Part shown: positions 50,006 to 59,573 of the stretch, piece by piece
How positions within the stretch are numbered: the first letter of the stretch is position 1
Layout: every line of letters begins with the position of its first letter
Source: Neiella marina
Lineage (GTDB): Bacteria > Pseudomonadota > Gammaproteobacteria > Enterobacterales > Neiellaceae
Reading direction: 5' to 3'
Assembly (NCBI RefSeq): GCF_002165625.1
Contig: NZ_NGNS01000020.1
Coordinates: 26,697-90,696 of the forward strand
DNA: 64,000 nucleotides
The notes under the pieces: model-generated
What the model was told of the DNA's origin: nothing
Seen by the model: the letters and a program-made list of their open reading frames with translations, nothing else
Databases searched by the model: none
Translations under genes and position numbers: made by a program

Positions 50006-52057
50006 TCAAATGTTTTTCAGTGCTCGCTTTAACTGTTGCAGCTGATCGTCTAGCGCTTGGCTGCTGTACTGCAGCGCCATAAACTGTTCAATCCATTGTT
50101 TGACTGCCGCGCGCTTGTGCTCTGGTAGCGAACTCAGTTGCAACAAAATAGCATTGGGTGAGTGCGCGGTATCAACCGTTAATCCCATACGACTCAGTTT
50201 GACCAACAGGGTTTGATACAAACGCACCGCTTCATCGGTTTGCGGTTGACGCCAAGGTTTAGCTTGCAGCAGGGCAATGACGGCGATAAAACCAGCGATT
50301 GCCAAAACCAGGCTCATTAACAGCTGGCGCCAATCGAACTCACCAAACCACTTTTTCAGCAACTCAAGTTGCTGCTGTTGTTTGTAGTTAAGCACATTGC
50401 GGTGCCACAGGTATTCCAACCGATCCCACTGCTGACGCCACGATGTCAGCCACTCGCTGCGGCTAAATCGCCAGCTGGTTAGCGCTTCTGATTGCTCAAA
50501 TTGTTGCTCTCGCAGGCTTTGAGCAAATGGTATTTCAATACGCTCAGGGGCAATTGCCGCGGTCGGATCGAGCCGAACCCAGCCGCTATGGTCTTGCCAA
50601 TACTCCACCCACGCATGGGCATCGTACTGTCGAACTTGCAAGTAATTGGCTTGTTCGTCCCATTCACCGCCTTGGTAGCCACCTACCACTCGGCTTGGAA
50701 CACCAATCACTCGCAGCATCAAGGCAAAGGCACTGGCGTAATGGGCGCAAAAGCCGCGTTGATGGTTAAACCAAAACTCATCGACCGCATGCAAGCCTGC
50801 CAATGGTGGCGACAACGTGTAGGCATAGTCTTGTTGTCTGACCGTTTGCAACAGCGTTTCAACAAAGCGCTCAACGCTAGGTTGGCGCAACCACAGTTCA
50901 TTGGCATATTGCTGGATCTGTGGGTTTAACTCATCGGGGTAGGTAAGGTATTCCGCTTGATGCTGTTCCAACAGTTGATGTTCAATGGCGCTGTCGGCCG
51001 AGCCGCGTTGTTGCGTTGCCACCGAATACTGAATCCGTTGAAGCACCGGGCGGCGATGAATTAAACGCTGATCGGCCACCAGACCAATGTTGCCATCTGC
51101 ACTGTATGGATTGTTTAGCGCCGGTAACCAATGCTGCTGCGACGGCTCTAAAATGACTCGGTATTGCGGCTCCGCTACAGCGCTGGCTAACCAAGGTTGT
51201 GGTTGTTCCGGCCACGATATCCAAGGCGTTGCTTTGCTATCGAGCGGCTTGGGCCATGGCCCATGGGCAACCGGATTACGGCCGAACCAAAGGCTATTGG
51301 CTTGCTGCCAGCGCCTGCCATCGAATTTGGTCATCACCACCGCTCGCCAATAAAGCTCTGACTGGTTGGGACGTTGGCCATCAAAACTGACTCTGAATGC
51401 CAGCGCATCGGAGCGGATCAGCTGAGCCATGTCGCCCGGTGACATACTGTCTGATAGGCCGGTTTGACCCTGTCCTGAATTCACTGAAATTTGCCAAATC
51501 GGCGGGATCCTCGGAACCAGTATGAACAGTGCAATGGCAATTGGCGCCGCTAATAAATACAGCAGAGCTGCTATCTTCAGCGGTTGCCGCCACTGTACCT
51601 TTGGGCCAATGTGATTCAAGCCAACCCAACAGCACAGCAGCACGAAAAAACTAATGCCTGTGGCAATCGACACCACTAAGGTTTGCGACAACAGCAGATT
51701 CACCGCCAACAACAAGACCGCAAGGACCAGCACCAAAAATGCGTCGCGAAGGTTTTTTAGCTCAATCAATTTAAAGATGAAGCCAAAGGCCAACAACAAG
51801 GCAAAGCCTTTGAGATGAACGACTCGGCCTTCAAGTAACAATACCAAGGCAACGCAAATCACCACAGCCAAGCCACTAAACCACACGCCAGGTGGCGAGA
51901 CTCTGCCGTTGAGTATTGCTAAACGCCAGCTCCAACAAGCCAGACTCATAATAATGAGCCACAGTGGTAGGTTGATCGCCAGCGGTATCAATACCGCCAG
52001 TTGCAGCACCATGAGCCAAATCAGTGCCGTGCGGCTAACGGGGCGCTGTTGCAGCAT
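50006..52057 (-). CDS. Membrane-bound transglutaminase-like protein (TgpA type)
   Basis: This 683-residue protein has about six membrane segments in the first 190 residues, then a periplasmic transglutaminase-like domain. The Cys-His-Asp triad is visible as RGFCAHYASAFALMLR, YDAHAWVEYW and VRLDPTAAI. One more membrane segment lies near residue 580 before a C-terminal cytoplasmic domain. It matches TgpA of Pseudomonas (DUF3488 plus transglutaminase core). It ends a minus-strand moxR-DUF58-tgpA unit and overlaps the DUF58 gene by 23 bp. Confidence 0.88.
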   Translation of the reverse strand: MLQQRPVSRTALIWLMVLQLAVLIPLAINLPLWLIIMSLACWSWRLAILNGRVSPPGVWFSGLAVVICVALVLLLEGRVVHLKGFALLLAFGFIFKLIELKNLRDAFLVLVLAVLLLAVNLLLSQTLVVSIATGISFFVLLCCWVGLNHIGPKVQWRQPLKIAALLYLLAAPIAIALFILVPRIPPIWQISVNSGQGQTGLSDSMSPGDMAQLIRSDALAFRVSFDGQRPNQSELYWRAVVMTKFDGRRWQQANSLWFGRNPVAHGPWPKPLDSKATPWISWPEQPQPWLASAVAEPQYRVILEPSQQHWLPALNNPYSADGNIGLVADQRLIHRRPVLQRIQYSVATQQRGSADSAIEHQLLEQHQAEYLTYPDELNPQIQQYANELWLRQPSVERFVETLLQTVRQQDYAYTLSPPLAGLHAVDEFWFNHQRGFCAHYASAFALMLRVIGVPSRVVGGYQGGEWDEQANYLQVRQYDAHAWVEYWQDHSGWVRLDPTAAIAPERIEIPFAQSLREQQFEQSEALTSWRFSRSEWLTSWRQQWDRLEYLWHRNVLNYKQQQQLELLKKWFGEFDWRQLLMSLVLAIAGFIAVIALLQAKPWRQPQTDEAVRLYQTLLVKLSRMGLTVDTAHSPNAILLQLSSLPEHKRAAVKQWIEQFMALQYSSQALDDQLQQLKRALKNI

Positions 52058-53060
52058 CTTGCCCTCCTGGCGCTTGGTGGTTAGTCACCGACGGTTGCAG
52101 TGCTAACTGAGTCAGGCAGTGGATCACGTGTTTGGCACCACGATTAGGTTCAACTTGGCTATCGACTAGTAACAAACCAAAATCAACAGGCTGATGCTGA
52201 AACTGCAAACACCAGTAGCACAGTTGGCTGATTTTTGACTCATGATCAGGCCCCGGCATTTGCTCGTAGCTAAGCCAGAGTCGCCGGTCTTGGTATTGCT
52301 CAAACTGCTTGCTAACCCACTCGGCGGGTCGTTTGGCACTGGCTTTCCACGCAATGTGATGAAGCGGATCTGAGCTTACGTAAGGCCGCACCGAAGATAA
52401 TTCATCAAACCCTGCCACCGGACTATCGGCTGTCGAGTGGTTGCTTTGAGCGGCGGTAGCATCAAGCGCTTGACTCGCTAGTGGAGTCGGAAATACCAAT
52501 GCTTGGGTATCAAAAGCAACACTACTCCAGGCTCTAAACAACATTAACGGGTAGTAGCTAACTACTTGCAAACGCTCGGGCTTGAGGTAACCGCGCTTAT
52601 TGGTCGGATAAAAAACTTGTTGCAGGGTTTCTTGCTGGGCGGGTACGTCAAAGCGGGTCGTTTGTTGTGGTTGCCAGAATAACTCAACAGCGTAGCGCCC
52701 GCGCTGATCAACGGTCGCAACCTGAATATCAAAACCAAGATCGTCGCCCGCATGGACATGACGGCTGCTTTTGAACGTTAACGTCAGTCCCGCCAAGCTA
52801 CGAAAGGTCCAGTGCAGGGCCAACAGCCAGATCGCTATTAGCGTGAAACACACTGCAAACACCATGCTGTTCTCATAGTTAATGGCGAGCATGAATAGCA
52901 GCGCAATCAATATCAGCACGCCTAACCCTAAGCGCGTTGGCAAGATCATGATGTTGCTTAGCCCCAGCTCCACTTGTTGTGCTGGTGGTAGTTTGCGTTT
53001 TATCCAGCGCTGAATGGGTTGTTGCAACCAGCGCTTTAGCATTTGACCGAAGCCCTTCAT
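52035..53060 (-). CDS. DUF58 domain protein
   Basis: This 341-residue protein has two membrane segments (about 42-85), then a beta-rich region and the DUF58 core with FDELSSVRPYVSSDPLHHIAWKAS split around residue 240. DUF58 proteins resemble von Willebrand factor A domains and are nearly always encoded with a MoxR ATPase. I chose the ATG at 53060 (MKGFGQML) because the upstream open part lies within moxR. The exact role of the system in envelope biology is not known. Confidence 0.82.
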   Translation of the reverse strand: MKGFGQMLKRWLQQPIQRWIKRKLPPAQQVELGLSNIMILPTRLGLGVLILIALLFMLAINYENSMVFAVCFTLIAIWLLALHWTFRSLAGLTLTFKSSRHVHAGDDLGFDIQVATVDQRGRYAVELFWQPQQTTRFDVPAQQETLQQVFYPTNKRGYLKPERLQVVSYYPLMLFRAWSSVAFDTQALVFPTPLASQALDATAAQSNHSTADSPVAGFDELSSVRPYVSSDPLHHIAWKASAKRPAEWVSKQFEQYQDRRLWLSYEQMPGPDHESKISQLCYWCLQFQHQPVDFGLLLVDSQVEPNRGAKHVIHCLTQLALQPSVTNHQAPGGQDAATAPR

Positions 53061-53083
53061 GGTTTTATCGCCGGAGTGACGGC

Positions 53084-54001
53084 TTAGGCCACAACGGCGA
53101 CGCGCTGCAGCAGCTGCTGGCAAAGAGCGGTACCGGTTTGACCAAACTGATCACTGGGTTCATGGAGCCGATGTTCAACCACTGATGGCAATACCGATTG
53201 CACATCCTCTGGCAGCACATGTTGGCGATCATGGAGCATGGCCCAGCAGCGCGCGCATTGCAGCAGTGCCAGACTCGCTCGCGGTGATAAACCGACTGCG
53301 AAATTAGCCTGGCTGCGGCTGTACGCCACAAGCCGTTGGACATAATCATAGATGGCTTCTGAGCAATGAATCCCTTGCGCTTGTTGTTGCCATTGCTCAA
53401 AGGTTGCGAGGTTCATGACCGGGGTAATGTCATTCAGGCGATTTCGGCCTGATTGGCCTTTGAGCATCTGACGCTCGGCCGCAGCGCTCGGGTAGCCAAT
53501 TGCAATACGCATTAAAAAACGATCAAGTTGTGATTCAGGTAATGCAAAGGTGCCCGACTGAAATACCGGGTTTTGGGTGGCAATCACGAAAAACGGGCTC
53601 GGCAGTGGGCGGGTTTTACCATCGACGGTCACTTGCCGTTCTTCCATCGCTTCGAGCAGCGCACTTTGGGTTTTAGGGGTGGCGCGATTAATTTCATCAG
53701 CTAGTAGCAATTGACTGAAAACCGGCCCGGCAACAAACTCGAATTGCTCACTTTTGGGCGAGTAAACACTCACTCCTGTAATATCCGATGGCAGCAAGTC
53801 ACTGGTAAACTGCACCCGCTGAAACTCTAATCCTAAGACTTTGGCGAGGGCATGGGCGAGGGTTGTTTTGCCCATGCCCGGCAAGTCTTCAATTAGTAAG
53901 TGACCGCCACTAAGCATGCAGCATACGGCCAGTTCAATTGCTTCACGTTTGCCACTGAGGGCTTTTTCCACCTCATCGATCAATTGTTGTAACTGCGACA
54001 T
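53084..54001 (-). CDS. MoxR-family AAA+ ATPase
   Basis: This 305-residue chaperone-like ATPase has Walker A in DLPGMGKTTLAHA, Walker B LLADEINRA and sensor region VIATQNPVFQSGTFALPESQ, with the MoxR-type RFLMRIAIGYP. It is predicted to act on the DUF58 partner encoded 23 bp downstream. It is the first gene of the three-gene unit. Confidence 0.9.
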   Translation of the reverse strand: MSQLQQLIDEVEKALSGKREAIELAVCCMLSGGHLLIEDLPGMGKTTLAHALAKVLGLEFQRVQFTSDLLPSDITGVSVYSPKSEQFEFVAGPVFSQLLLADEINRATPKTQSALLEAMEERQVTVDGKTRPLPSPFFVIATQNPVFQSGTFALPESQLDRFLMRIAIGYPSAAAERQMLKGQSGRNRLNDITPVMNLATFEQWQQQAQGIHCSEAIYDYVQRLVAYSRSQANFAVGLSPRASLALLQCARCWAMLHDRQHVLPEDVQSVLPSVVEHRLHEPSDQFGQTGTALCQQLLQRVAVVA

Positions 54002-54229
54002 ACCACGCTCCTGTCGACCGAAATGCGAACATAATCAGTCACTGTGGCGCGTCTATCTCGAAGCGTCAAGTGAAGGTCGAAATGTATGCTCGGTAGATAT
54101 TGCTGGTGCCACAAGCCGATCATCGTCAATGCACTGTTGATTGTCGCAGGCAGACAGAATCGTGTTTATGGCATAGCATTTTAAGAATCACCAACTTAGT
54201 AATCTCCAACATGGGGGAATTGGCGGCAG

Positions 54230-55294
54230 ATGAAAGAATCCCTTTCAGCCATTGATGGCAGTGCTCGATTGTTGAACTTGGAAAAGCAAAAACGAATCTT
54301 CCTGATCAATGCCTTTACTGCGATCGGTGCGGTTGCCTCTTTTGTCTTTGGGTCCTCCAGTTTATTCGGCGGTATGCTGGTGTTGGGTACTGTTTTAATC
54401 TGTGCTGGATTTGTCGGCTGTGCCAATTTGGTGTTTTTGGCTGTGCGCAAGAACGTTGCTGCTGCCGCCAATGTGATGGGGGGATTGATTATCACCCTGA
54501 GCACAGCCTTAATGATTGGCGGAGGTTATCAAAACACCGGCCCTTACTGGGTGTTTCCGTTGGTATCTGTTGCTATGTTCGTCAATAACTTCAGGATCGG
54601 GCTTCTTTATGCTGGCCTGTTTTTGGGGTTTTGTCTGTATTTGCTGTTTTACCCTGATAATCCGCTTTTGCTTACCGACTACAGCAATGCTGCCAGTATT
54701 CGTTTTGTTGCAGCATTGAGTTCTATTTTGCTGCTGTGTTTGAGCGTGCAGTACTCTCAAGAACAATCGCAAAAACAGATACGGATGATACATCAACAAC
54801 TGACTCAAGCAGCCACCACTGATGCCCTAACATCCCTACACAACCGCCGATACATTTATGACCACCATATCGATAAGGATCGCTTCCTTGGCAGTATCGG
54901 AGGTGGTGGGGCGTTATTGTTGGTGGATGTTGATCATTTCAAAAGAATAAACGACGACATGGGCCATGATGCCGGCGACATTGTTTTGCAAGTCGTTGCG
55001 CGCCATTTGCGAGAAGCGATTCGCGATGAAGATATCATTGCCCGCTGGGGAGGTGAGGAGTTTCTTGTCATCCTTCCCAACGTCACACTCAGCAAAGCAT
55101 ACCAACGAGCAGAGGCGCTACGTCAACGAATTGAAATGGCTGATATTACTATCGACGGCCAGCCCTGCCGCGTAACCATCAGCGTTGGCGTTGCTGATAT
55201 TGGTGCTGACGATAATGCCAGCAATGTAATCAAATTAGCTGACGAACGGCTCTATCGAGCAAAAAAACAAGGTCGCAATTGTGTTGTCTATTAA
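54230..55294 (+). CDS. Membrane-bound diguanylate cyclase (GGDEF)
   Basis: This 354-residue protein has six or so hydrophobic segments in residues 22-185, then a short coiled linker and a GGDEF domain (about 198-354). The active site is GGEEF, which is catalytically competent. R-x-x-D lies five residues upstream (RDEDIIARWGGEEF), so the inhibitory c-di-GMP site is intact. It should make c-di-GMP and thereby affect motility versus attachment; the signal is unknown. It is convergent with the ABC exporter gene, 11 bp apart. Confidence 0.9.
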   Translation: MKESLSAIDGSARLLNLEKQKRIFLINAFTAIGAVASFVFGSSSLFGGMLVLGTVLICAGFVGCANLVFLAVRKNVAAAANVMGGLIITLSTALMIGGGYQNTGPYWVFPLVSVAMFVNNFRIGLLYAGLFLGFCLYLLFYPDNPLLLTDYSNAASIRFVAALSSILLLCLSVQYSQEQSQKQIRMIHQQLTQAATTDALTSLHNRRYIYDHHIDKDRFLGSIGGGGALLLVDVDHFKRINDDMGHDAGDIVLQVVARHLREAIRDEDIIARWGGEEFLVILPNVTLSKAYQRAEALRQRIEMADITIDGQPCRVTISVGVADIGADDNASNVIKLADERLYRAKKQGRNCVVY

Positions 55295-55305
55295 CAGCCG
55301 TAGCG

Positions 55306-57042
55306 CTAGGCCTGATGCGACTGAAACTGCAAGTCGGCTAATCGTTTATACAGTGGCGAGCTTTGCAACAAGCTTTGATGAGTGCCAACATCCACTAACT
55401 TGCCATGCTCCAACACGGCAATGCGATCAACATGAGCCACTGTCGCCAATCGGTGGGCAATAATTAGCGTCGTGCGATGTTTCATTAGTTCATCCAAGGC
55501 TTGTTGCACCAAATGCTCTGATTGAGCATCGAGAGCGCTGGTGGCCTCGTCCAACAACAAAATTTTAGGGTCGGCCAGAATCGCCCGAGCAATCGCTAAG
55601 CGTTGCCGTTGGCCGCCAGAGAGTTTGACCCCTTGCTCGCCCAGAAAGCTCTGATAACCTTGCGGCAAATCGACAATAAAATCATGGGCGTAAGCAGCTT
55701 TGGCGGCGGCTTCAACTTCTGCTTGGCTCGCACCTGGCTTACCAAAACGAATGTTTTCCACTACATTAGCGCTAAACAGTACCGGCTGTTGTGGCACTAA
55801 GGCATACAAATCCCGCAGGCTAACTAAATCCAGTTGTTTAATATCAGTGCCATGGATTTTAATATTGCCGACTTGCGGCTGGCGAAATCGCAACAACAAG
55901 TCAAACAAGGTTGATTTACCGGAGCCAGATGGCCCCACTAAGGCAACGCGTTCGCCCCGCTGAATGGTCAAATTAAGCCCATCTAAAGCCTGATGATTGG
56001 GCCGAGAAGGGTAACTAAATGTGAGGTTGGCGATAGCTATCAACGGCTCAGCTCGGCCAAAGTCAACTTGCTCAGGAGCTTGAGGGCTTTCAATTTCCGG
56101 CTCGGTAGCGATTAGCTCACGAATCCGCTCAGCGGCACCAGCTGCGCGCTGCACCTCACCATACACTTCCGTTACCGCAGCGAGGGAGCCAGCAACCATA
56201 ATGGCGTAAAACACAAAGGCCGACAGATCGCCAGCCGATAAGTTGCCCGCCAATACGTCGGTTTCGCCAATGTAAAGCATCACTGTCACGGCACCCATCA
56301 CCATGATCATCACCAGCGCAATCAAAAATGCGCGATAACGAATACGCCGCAACGCCGTTTGAAATGCACTCTCGGCGCCATCAGCAAATTGTTGCTTGAC
56401 CAAGTCTTCGCGAGTAAATGCTTGCACCACCTTAATATGCTGCAAACTTTCGCCTGCCCAGGCGCCAACATGGGCCACTTTATCTTGGCTATCTTTTGAT
56501 AATCGTTTGACCTTACGGCCAACAATAATGAGTGGAAAGACAATAAACGGCACCACAGTTAATACCACCAGGCTGAGCTTGACGTTACTGACGAACATCA
56601 ATGTCATGCCGCCCAAAAAGGTCAGAGTATTGCGAAGCGCAAAGGAAAAAGAAGAGCCAATGACGGTTTGCAGCAAGGTGGTGTCGGTGGTTACGCGGCT
56701 TTGGATTTCACCGGCGAGATTATCTTCAAAGAAGCTAGGCGGCAGTTTCAGCAGTCGACCATAGAGCTGGCGGCGAATATCAGCAACAACCCGCTCGCCA
56801 ATCCATGACACCATGTAAAAACGAAAATAGGCGCCAATGGCCAACCCAACAATAATCAATAAAGTGATTTTAAGGGCGGCCGCTAAACCGTCATAAGATT
56901 GGGCGGCAAAGCCATTATCAATCATCAAACGAATGCCTTGGCCCAATGATAAGGTGAGTGCCGAGGTGCAAATCAATGCAACGATGGCAATGGCCAAACG
57001 GGTTTTATAGAGCTTAACAAACTGCCAAAGCCAAGAAAGCAT
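55306..57042 (-). CDS. ABC exporter half-transporter (fused permease and ATPase)
   Basis: This 578-residue protein has a six-helix transmembrane domain (about 1-310) and an ATPase domain (about 335-578). Walker A is GPSGSGKST, the signature LSGGQRQRLAIARAIL, Walker B ILLLDEATSALD and the switch His is in IIAHRLATV. It is a homodimeric MsbA/LmrA/BmrA-type exporter of lipids, drugs or peptides. Lack of lpxK beside it argues against calling it msbA. Confidence 0.88.
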   Translation of the reverse strand: MLSWLWQFVKLYKTRLAIAIVALICTSALTLSLGQGIRLMIDNGFAAQSYDGLAAALKITLLIIVGLAIGAYFRFYMVSWIGERVVADIRRQLYGRLLKLPPSFFEDNLAGEIQSRVTTDTTLLQTVIGSSFSFALRNTLTFLGGMTLMFVSNVKLSLVVLTVVPFIVFPLIIVGRKVKRLSKDSQDKVAHVGAWAGESLQHIKVVQAFTREDLVKQQFADGAESAFQTALRRIRYRAFLIALVMIMVMGAVTVMLYIGETDVLAGNLSAGDLSAFVFYAIMVAGSLAAVTEVYGEVQRAAGAAERIRELIATEPEIESPQAPEQVDFGRAEPLIAIANLTFSYPSRPNHQALDGLNLTIQRGERVALVGPSGSGKSTLFDLLLRFRQPQVGNIKIHGTDIKQLDLVSLRDLYALVPQQPVLFSANVVENIRFGKPGASQAEVEAAAKAAYAHDFIVDLPQGYQSFLGEQGVKLSGGQRQRLAIARAILADPKILLLDEATSALDAQSEHLVQQALDELMKHRTTLIIAHRLATVAHVDRIAVLEHGKLVDVGTHQSLLQSSPLYKRLADLQFQSHQA

Positions 57043-57097
57043 GGGGTGCCTCTGTTATGGAGCGACCCATCTATCATATGAGGTTGCCAGCGAATTG

Positions 57098-57406
57098 CTA
57101 AGGGCTTTGCAAACCATTCATTGTTGTACCAAGGCAAATACATACTAAGCCGATGATTTGCATGAGCTTATCAATCGCACGTTGGTTGCTGAGCGCGTCA
57201 GGTAAACTGCAACGGGATAGTTTTTGAGTAAAAAAGTCAGCAGGAGCAGCACGAAGGCTGGCGTACCCCATCAATAAAAAGCCCAGAGCTTGAATCGCCG
57301 TTCCCCACAGAGGCGTGTGCCAAAGCGCAACACAACAAAACCCAGAGAGACTAAACAGCAAAAGACTTAGCCAGTGAATTGTTGGCTTTTTCACTCCATG
57401 TGACAT
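57098..57406 (-). CDS. Small membrane protein of unknown function
   Basis: This 102-residue protein has two or three hydrophobic segments (about 12-30, 33-52 and 81-97). I do not recognise a family. The ATG at 57406 follows a perfect AAGGAGG at six bases; an in-frame ATG 21 bases upstream would include that site. Confidence 0.6.
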   Translation of the reverse strand: MSHGVKKPTIHWLSLLLFSLSGFCCVALWHTPLWGTAIQALGFLLMGYASLRAAPADFFTQKLSRCSLPDALSNQRAIDKLMQIIGLVCICLGTTMNGLQSP

Positions 57407-57474
57407 CAATGCCTCCTTGGCAAACATCGTTTGAGCGCGCCAAATTGCATTCCCTATGCGTTGGCGGCAGCTAG

Positions 57475-57972
57475 TTAAGGCGACGTTAGAAAACTAAAAC
57501 CACTAGGGTACGAATGAAAACCGTCAAAGTTCCCTTTGCTGAGTTCAACGCCGTTCGCCCTTGCGATTGCATACACCATACTAATATGAAAATAGAAATT
57601 AGGTAGGATGTACTGGTGAATGAATGCCGATGGCGGTAACGCCACCTCAGCGAAACCAGCTTTATCTTTGATCAGCTGTTGTTCGTCGATGTGCCCAATC
57701 TCGGGCAGTTTATCCAAGTAAGCCAACGATTGTGAAATTTGCTGTTGCACTGACTGCTTATCGCTTTGCTCGGTAAAAAATGAAACCACGTCTTTGCCAA
57801 CCAACGGACAGTAACCACGCAAGGCCATATTCGCGGCAACCTTAGCGTTCATTTCGAGCGTCAACATGCCTTCTGTTAACGACAACGAAAACATATCTGC
57901 GGGGATTTTAGACACAGTCAGTTCGAGCTGGGCTAAATAGTATTGCAATATGTCCTTGATATTGATGTTCAT
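57475..57972 (-). CDS. DUF1993 family protein
   Basis: This 165-residue protein matches the DUF1993 pattern of a four-helix, DinB-like fold: an N-terminal QYYLAQLELTVSKIPADMF, a middle YLDKLPE segment and the C-terminal YILPNFYFHISMVYAIARAN followed by GVELSKGNFDG. The His residues of the PNFYFHISM region are the usual conserved ones. Function is unknown. It lies 26 bp after the PEP-CTERM gene on the same strand. Confidence 0.8.
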   Translation of the reverse strand: MNINIKDILQYYLAQLELTVSKIPADMFSLSLTEGMLTLEMNAKVAANMALRGYCPLVGKDVVSFFTEQSDKQSVQQQISQSLAYLDKLPEIGHIDEQQLIKDKAGFAEVALPPSAFIHQYILPNFYFHISMVYAIARANGVELSKGNFDGFHSYPSGFSFLTSP

Positions 57973-57998
57973 TGTTTCCTTTGAAGCTGACTTCGCTT

Positions 57999-58694
57999 TT
58001 ACGCGGCTTTTTTGCGGCGGAATACCCTCAGGCTGACTAAAGCGAGCGACAGCAAGGCAAGCGATGATGGTTCAGGAATTGAATTGGTTTTTACCAACGC
58101 AAGCCCAGAAGTTGGAAACGACAGAAATATATCCCCTTCGTCCGCTGCAAGCTGCACAATCCCCTGTTTGTAAGCTTCTGCCACATCTAATTGATAATCA
58201 TCGGCAATACGCGCCCAATTGTATTCGCCATCACCATCTAGGTCGTAGCCAAAACGTGCTTGCGAACTTTGCCTCGGGCCGGGGAAAACCCGACCGCCGC
58301 CAGCTAAATGGGTGTCACCAAAGAGACTCACAAAAATGAGTTCGACATCCGTTGCCAACTCAATAGGGCCGTCGAATCCTGTCTGCAACGTTTGGCTCGT
58401 ATTTTCATCGGTATCCCACCCGATGCCGCCGAATCCAAAATCATTGAATAGCCCTGCCATCTGACGATTGTTAGCAATAACCCAGCCCTCGTCACGTAAA
58501 CCCTGAGCATCAGCGCTATTGTAAAACCAATCGATCGACTGACCGACAGTTTCATCCCATTGCAACCATTGCAGGCCATTGGCTGAATTTGTGACGATAT
58601 TGGCTGAAGCATCGAGCGAATAATCACTGATAAACCCTGCGTTTGCTTGCAACGAAAGAGCAAGGCACAACAGGGCGAGGGTGCGTTTTAACAT
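57999..58694 (-). CDS. PEP-CTERM sorting-signal surface protein
   Basis: This 231-residue exported protein has a signal peptide (ALLCLALSLQANA). A C-terminal PEP-CTERM signal consists of the motif PEPSS, a hydrophobic stretch (LALLSLALVSLRVF) and the basic end RRKKAA. Proteins with this tail are processed by an exosortase (EpsH/XrtA type) linked to exopolysaccharide synthesis. The body (Trp-rich, DLDGDGEYNWA) resembles DUF1566-like extracellular domains. No exosortase gene is in the window. Confidence 0.85.
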   Translation of the reverse strand: MLKRTLALLCLALSLQANAGFISDYSLDASANIVTNSANGLQWLQWDETVGQSIDWFYNSADAQGLRDEGWVIANNRQMAGLFNDFGFGGIGWDTDENTSQTLQTGFDGPIELATDVELIFVSLFGDTHLAGGGRVFPGPRQSSQARFGYDLDGDGEYNWARIADDYQLDVAEAYKQGIVQLAADEGDIFLSFPTSGLALVKTNSIPEPSSLALLSLALVSLRVFRRKKAA

Positions 58695-58857
58695 GAGTGG
58701 ATGCTCCTGTATTTTTTATAGCGCAATGATGGAGATAACTATTCGCAATCAACGCAGCATATATCGCGCCAGTAAAAACATTCCTATTTATATCAGTAGG
58801 TTATTTTTATGTGGATTTTAATGTCGATTAATAACGTAATGTTTTCTGACATTTCCA

Positions 58858-58995
58858 ATGCCTATTAAGTCCATTAGCACCATAAGAGAGCGGAAAGACA
58901 TAACGAAGGCCATTGTGGCATGCAAGAAGGCGCTGATTGTGACCCTCAATACAATGATGAAAAACGGGGACAGTTGGGATGAGCAGGTAGTTTAG
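58858..58995 (+). pseudogene. C-terminal remnant of an IS110-family transposase
   Basis: An open stretch of about 45 codons ends in VACKKALIVTLNTMMKNGDS, then WDEQVV and a stop. This resembles the usual end of IS110-type transposases (a Lys/Arg-rich helix, LxxLNxMxxxxxxW). No catalytic domain is found upstream, so it is a decayed fragment. It borders the distal end of the cassette array. The rest of 58695-59017 holds nothing I can identify. Confidence 0.45.
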
Positions 58996-59017
58996 TTAGC
59001 TTGACCGGAGGCCACAG

Positions 59018-59275
59018 TCATTTATCTACGTCCGAACGATGGCCGACCTTGACCACATTAACTATGAGCACATCATCTTTGATGTCATACACGATTCGAT
59101 AAAGTCCTTGACGCACCCTGTAACTCTCTTGACCTGAAAGTTTGATGCAGCCTTCACCGCGAGGATTCTCTGCAAGAGCATCAATGCGAGCTAGAATACG
59201 AGCCACGTCTTTATTGGGAATGTTGCGAAGATCTTTTGAAACCGACTTTTTGAAGGTGATTTTATATTTTTCCAT
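59018..59275 (-). CDS. RelE/ParE-family toxin
   Basis: This 85-residue protein has the RelE fold pattern: ITFKKSVSKDLRNIP, ALAENPRGEGCIKLSG, YRVRQGLYRIVYDI and the C-terminal VVKVGHRSDVDK. The Arg and His residues of the last block are those used for mRNA cleavage in RelE relatives. It overlaps the antitoxin gene upstream by 14 bp, as usual for such pairs. The pair is the most distal cassette-like unit. Confidence 0.9.
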   Translation of the reverse strand: MEKYKITFKKSVSKDLRNIPNKDVARILARIDALAENPRGEGCIKLSGQESYRVRQGLYRIVYDIKDDVLIVNVVKVGHRSDVDK

Positions 59276-59495
59276 GTTTCTTCAAATCGTCGAGCAAGGC
59301 CTCATAACTAATTTCTTCTTCGTCGGCTCGCGCTGATACGGCTTGAAGATCCTCTTGATCCTCACGCATAAGTAAACGAACAGCTTCATCAATAAGCTCA
59401 GAAACTGATACGTGTGTAGAAGCGGCGCGAACCTTCAGAGCCCGATGAATGGCGGGCTCAAAGTAAACCGTTGATCTTTTTGATAAGTTACTCAT
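59262..59495 (-). CDS. Ribbon-helix-helix antitoxin
   Basis: This 77-residue protein has an N-terminal ribbon-helix-helix domain (RSTVYFEPAIHRALKVRAAS, VSVSELIDEAVRLLM) and an acidic C-terminal tail for toxin binding (EEEISYEALLDDLKKHGKI). GAGAGGA precedes the ATG. A promoter with TATAAT lies 32 bases upstream, so the pair is independently expressed. Confidence 0.88.
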   Translation of the reverse strand: MSNLSKRSTVYFEPAIHRALKVRAASTHVSVSELIDEAVRLLMREDQEDLQAVSARADEEEISYEALLDDLKKHGKI

Positions 59496-59526
59496 TATTC
59501 CTCTCCGCTAGAGCACAACCAACAAC

Positions 59527-59555
59527 ATTATAACTCCATAACGTCACAATGTCGT
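59527..59555 (-). promoter_or_regulatory. Promoter of the ribbon-helix-helix/RelE pair
   Basis: On the minus strand ACGACA (59555-59550), 17 bases, TATAAT (59532-59527). A perfect -10 and fair -35. Cassettes with toxin-antitoxin genes commonly carry their own promoter. Confidence 0.6.
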
Positions 59556-59573
59556 GATGGCGCCACTGTAAAG

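Noticed and set aside
55306..57042. Assignment of the ABC exporter as msbA
   Set aside because: Length and domain order fit, but no lpxK neighbour and no residue evidence distinguishes it from other MsbA/LmrA-type exporters.
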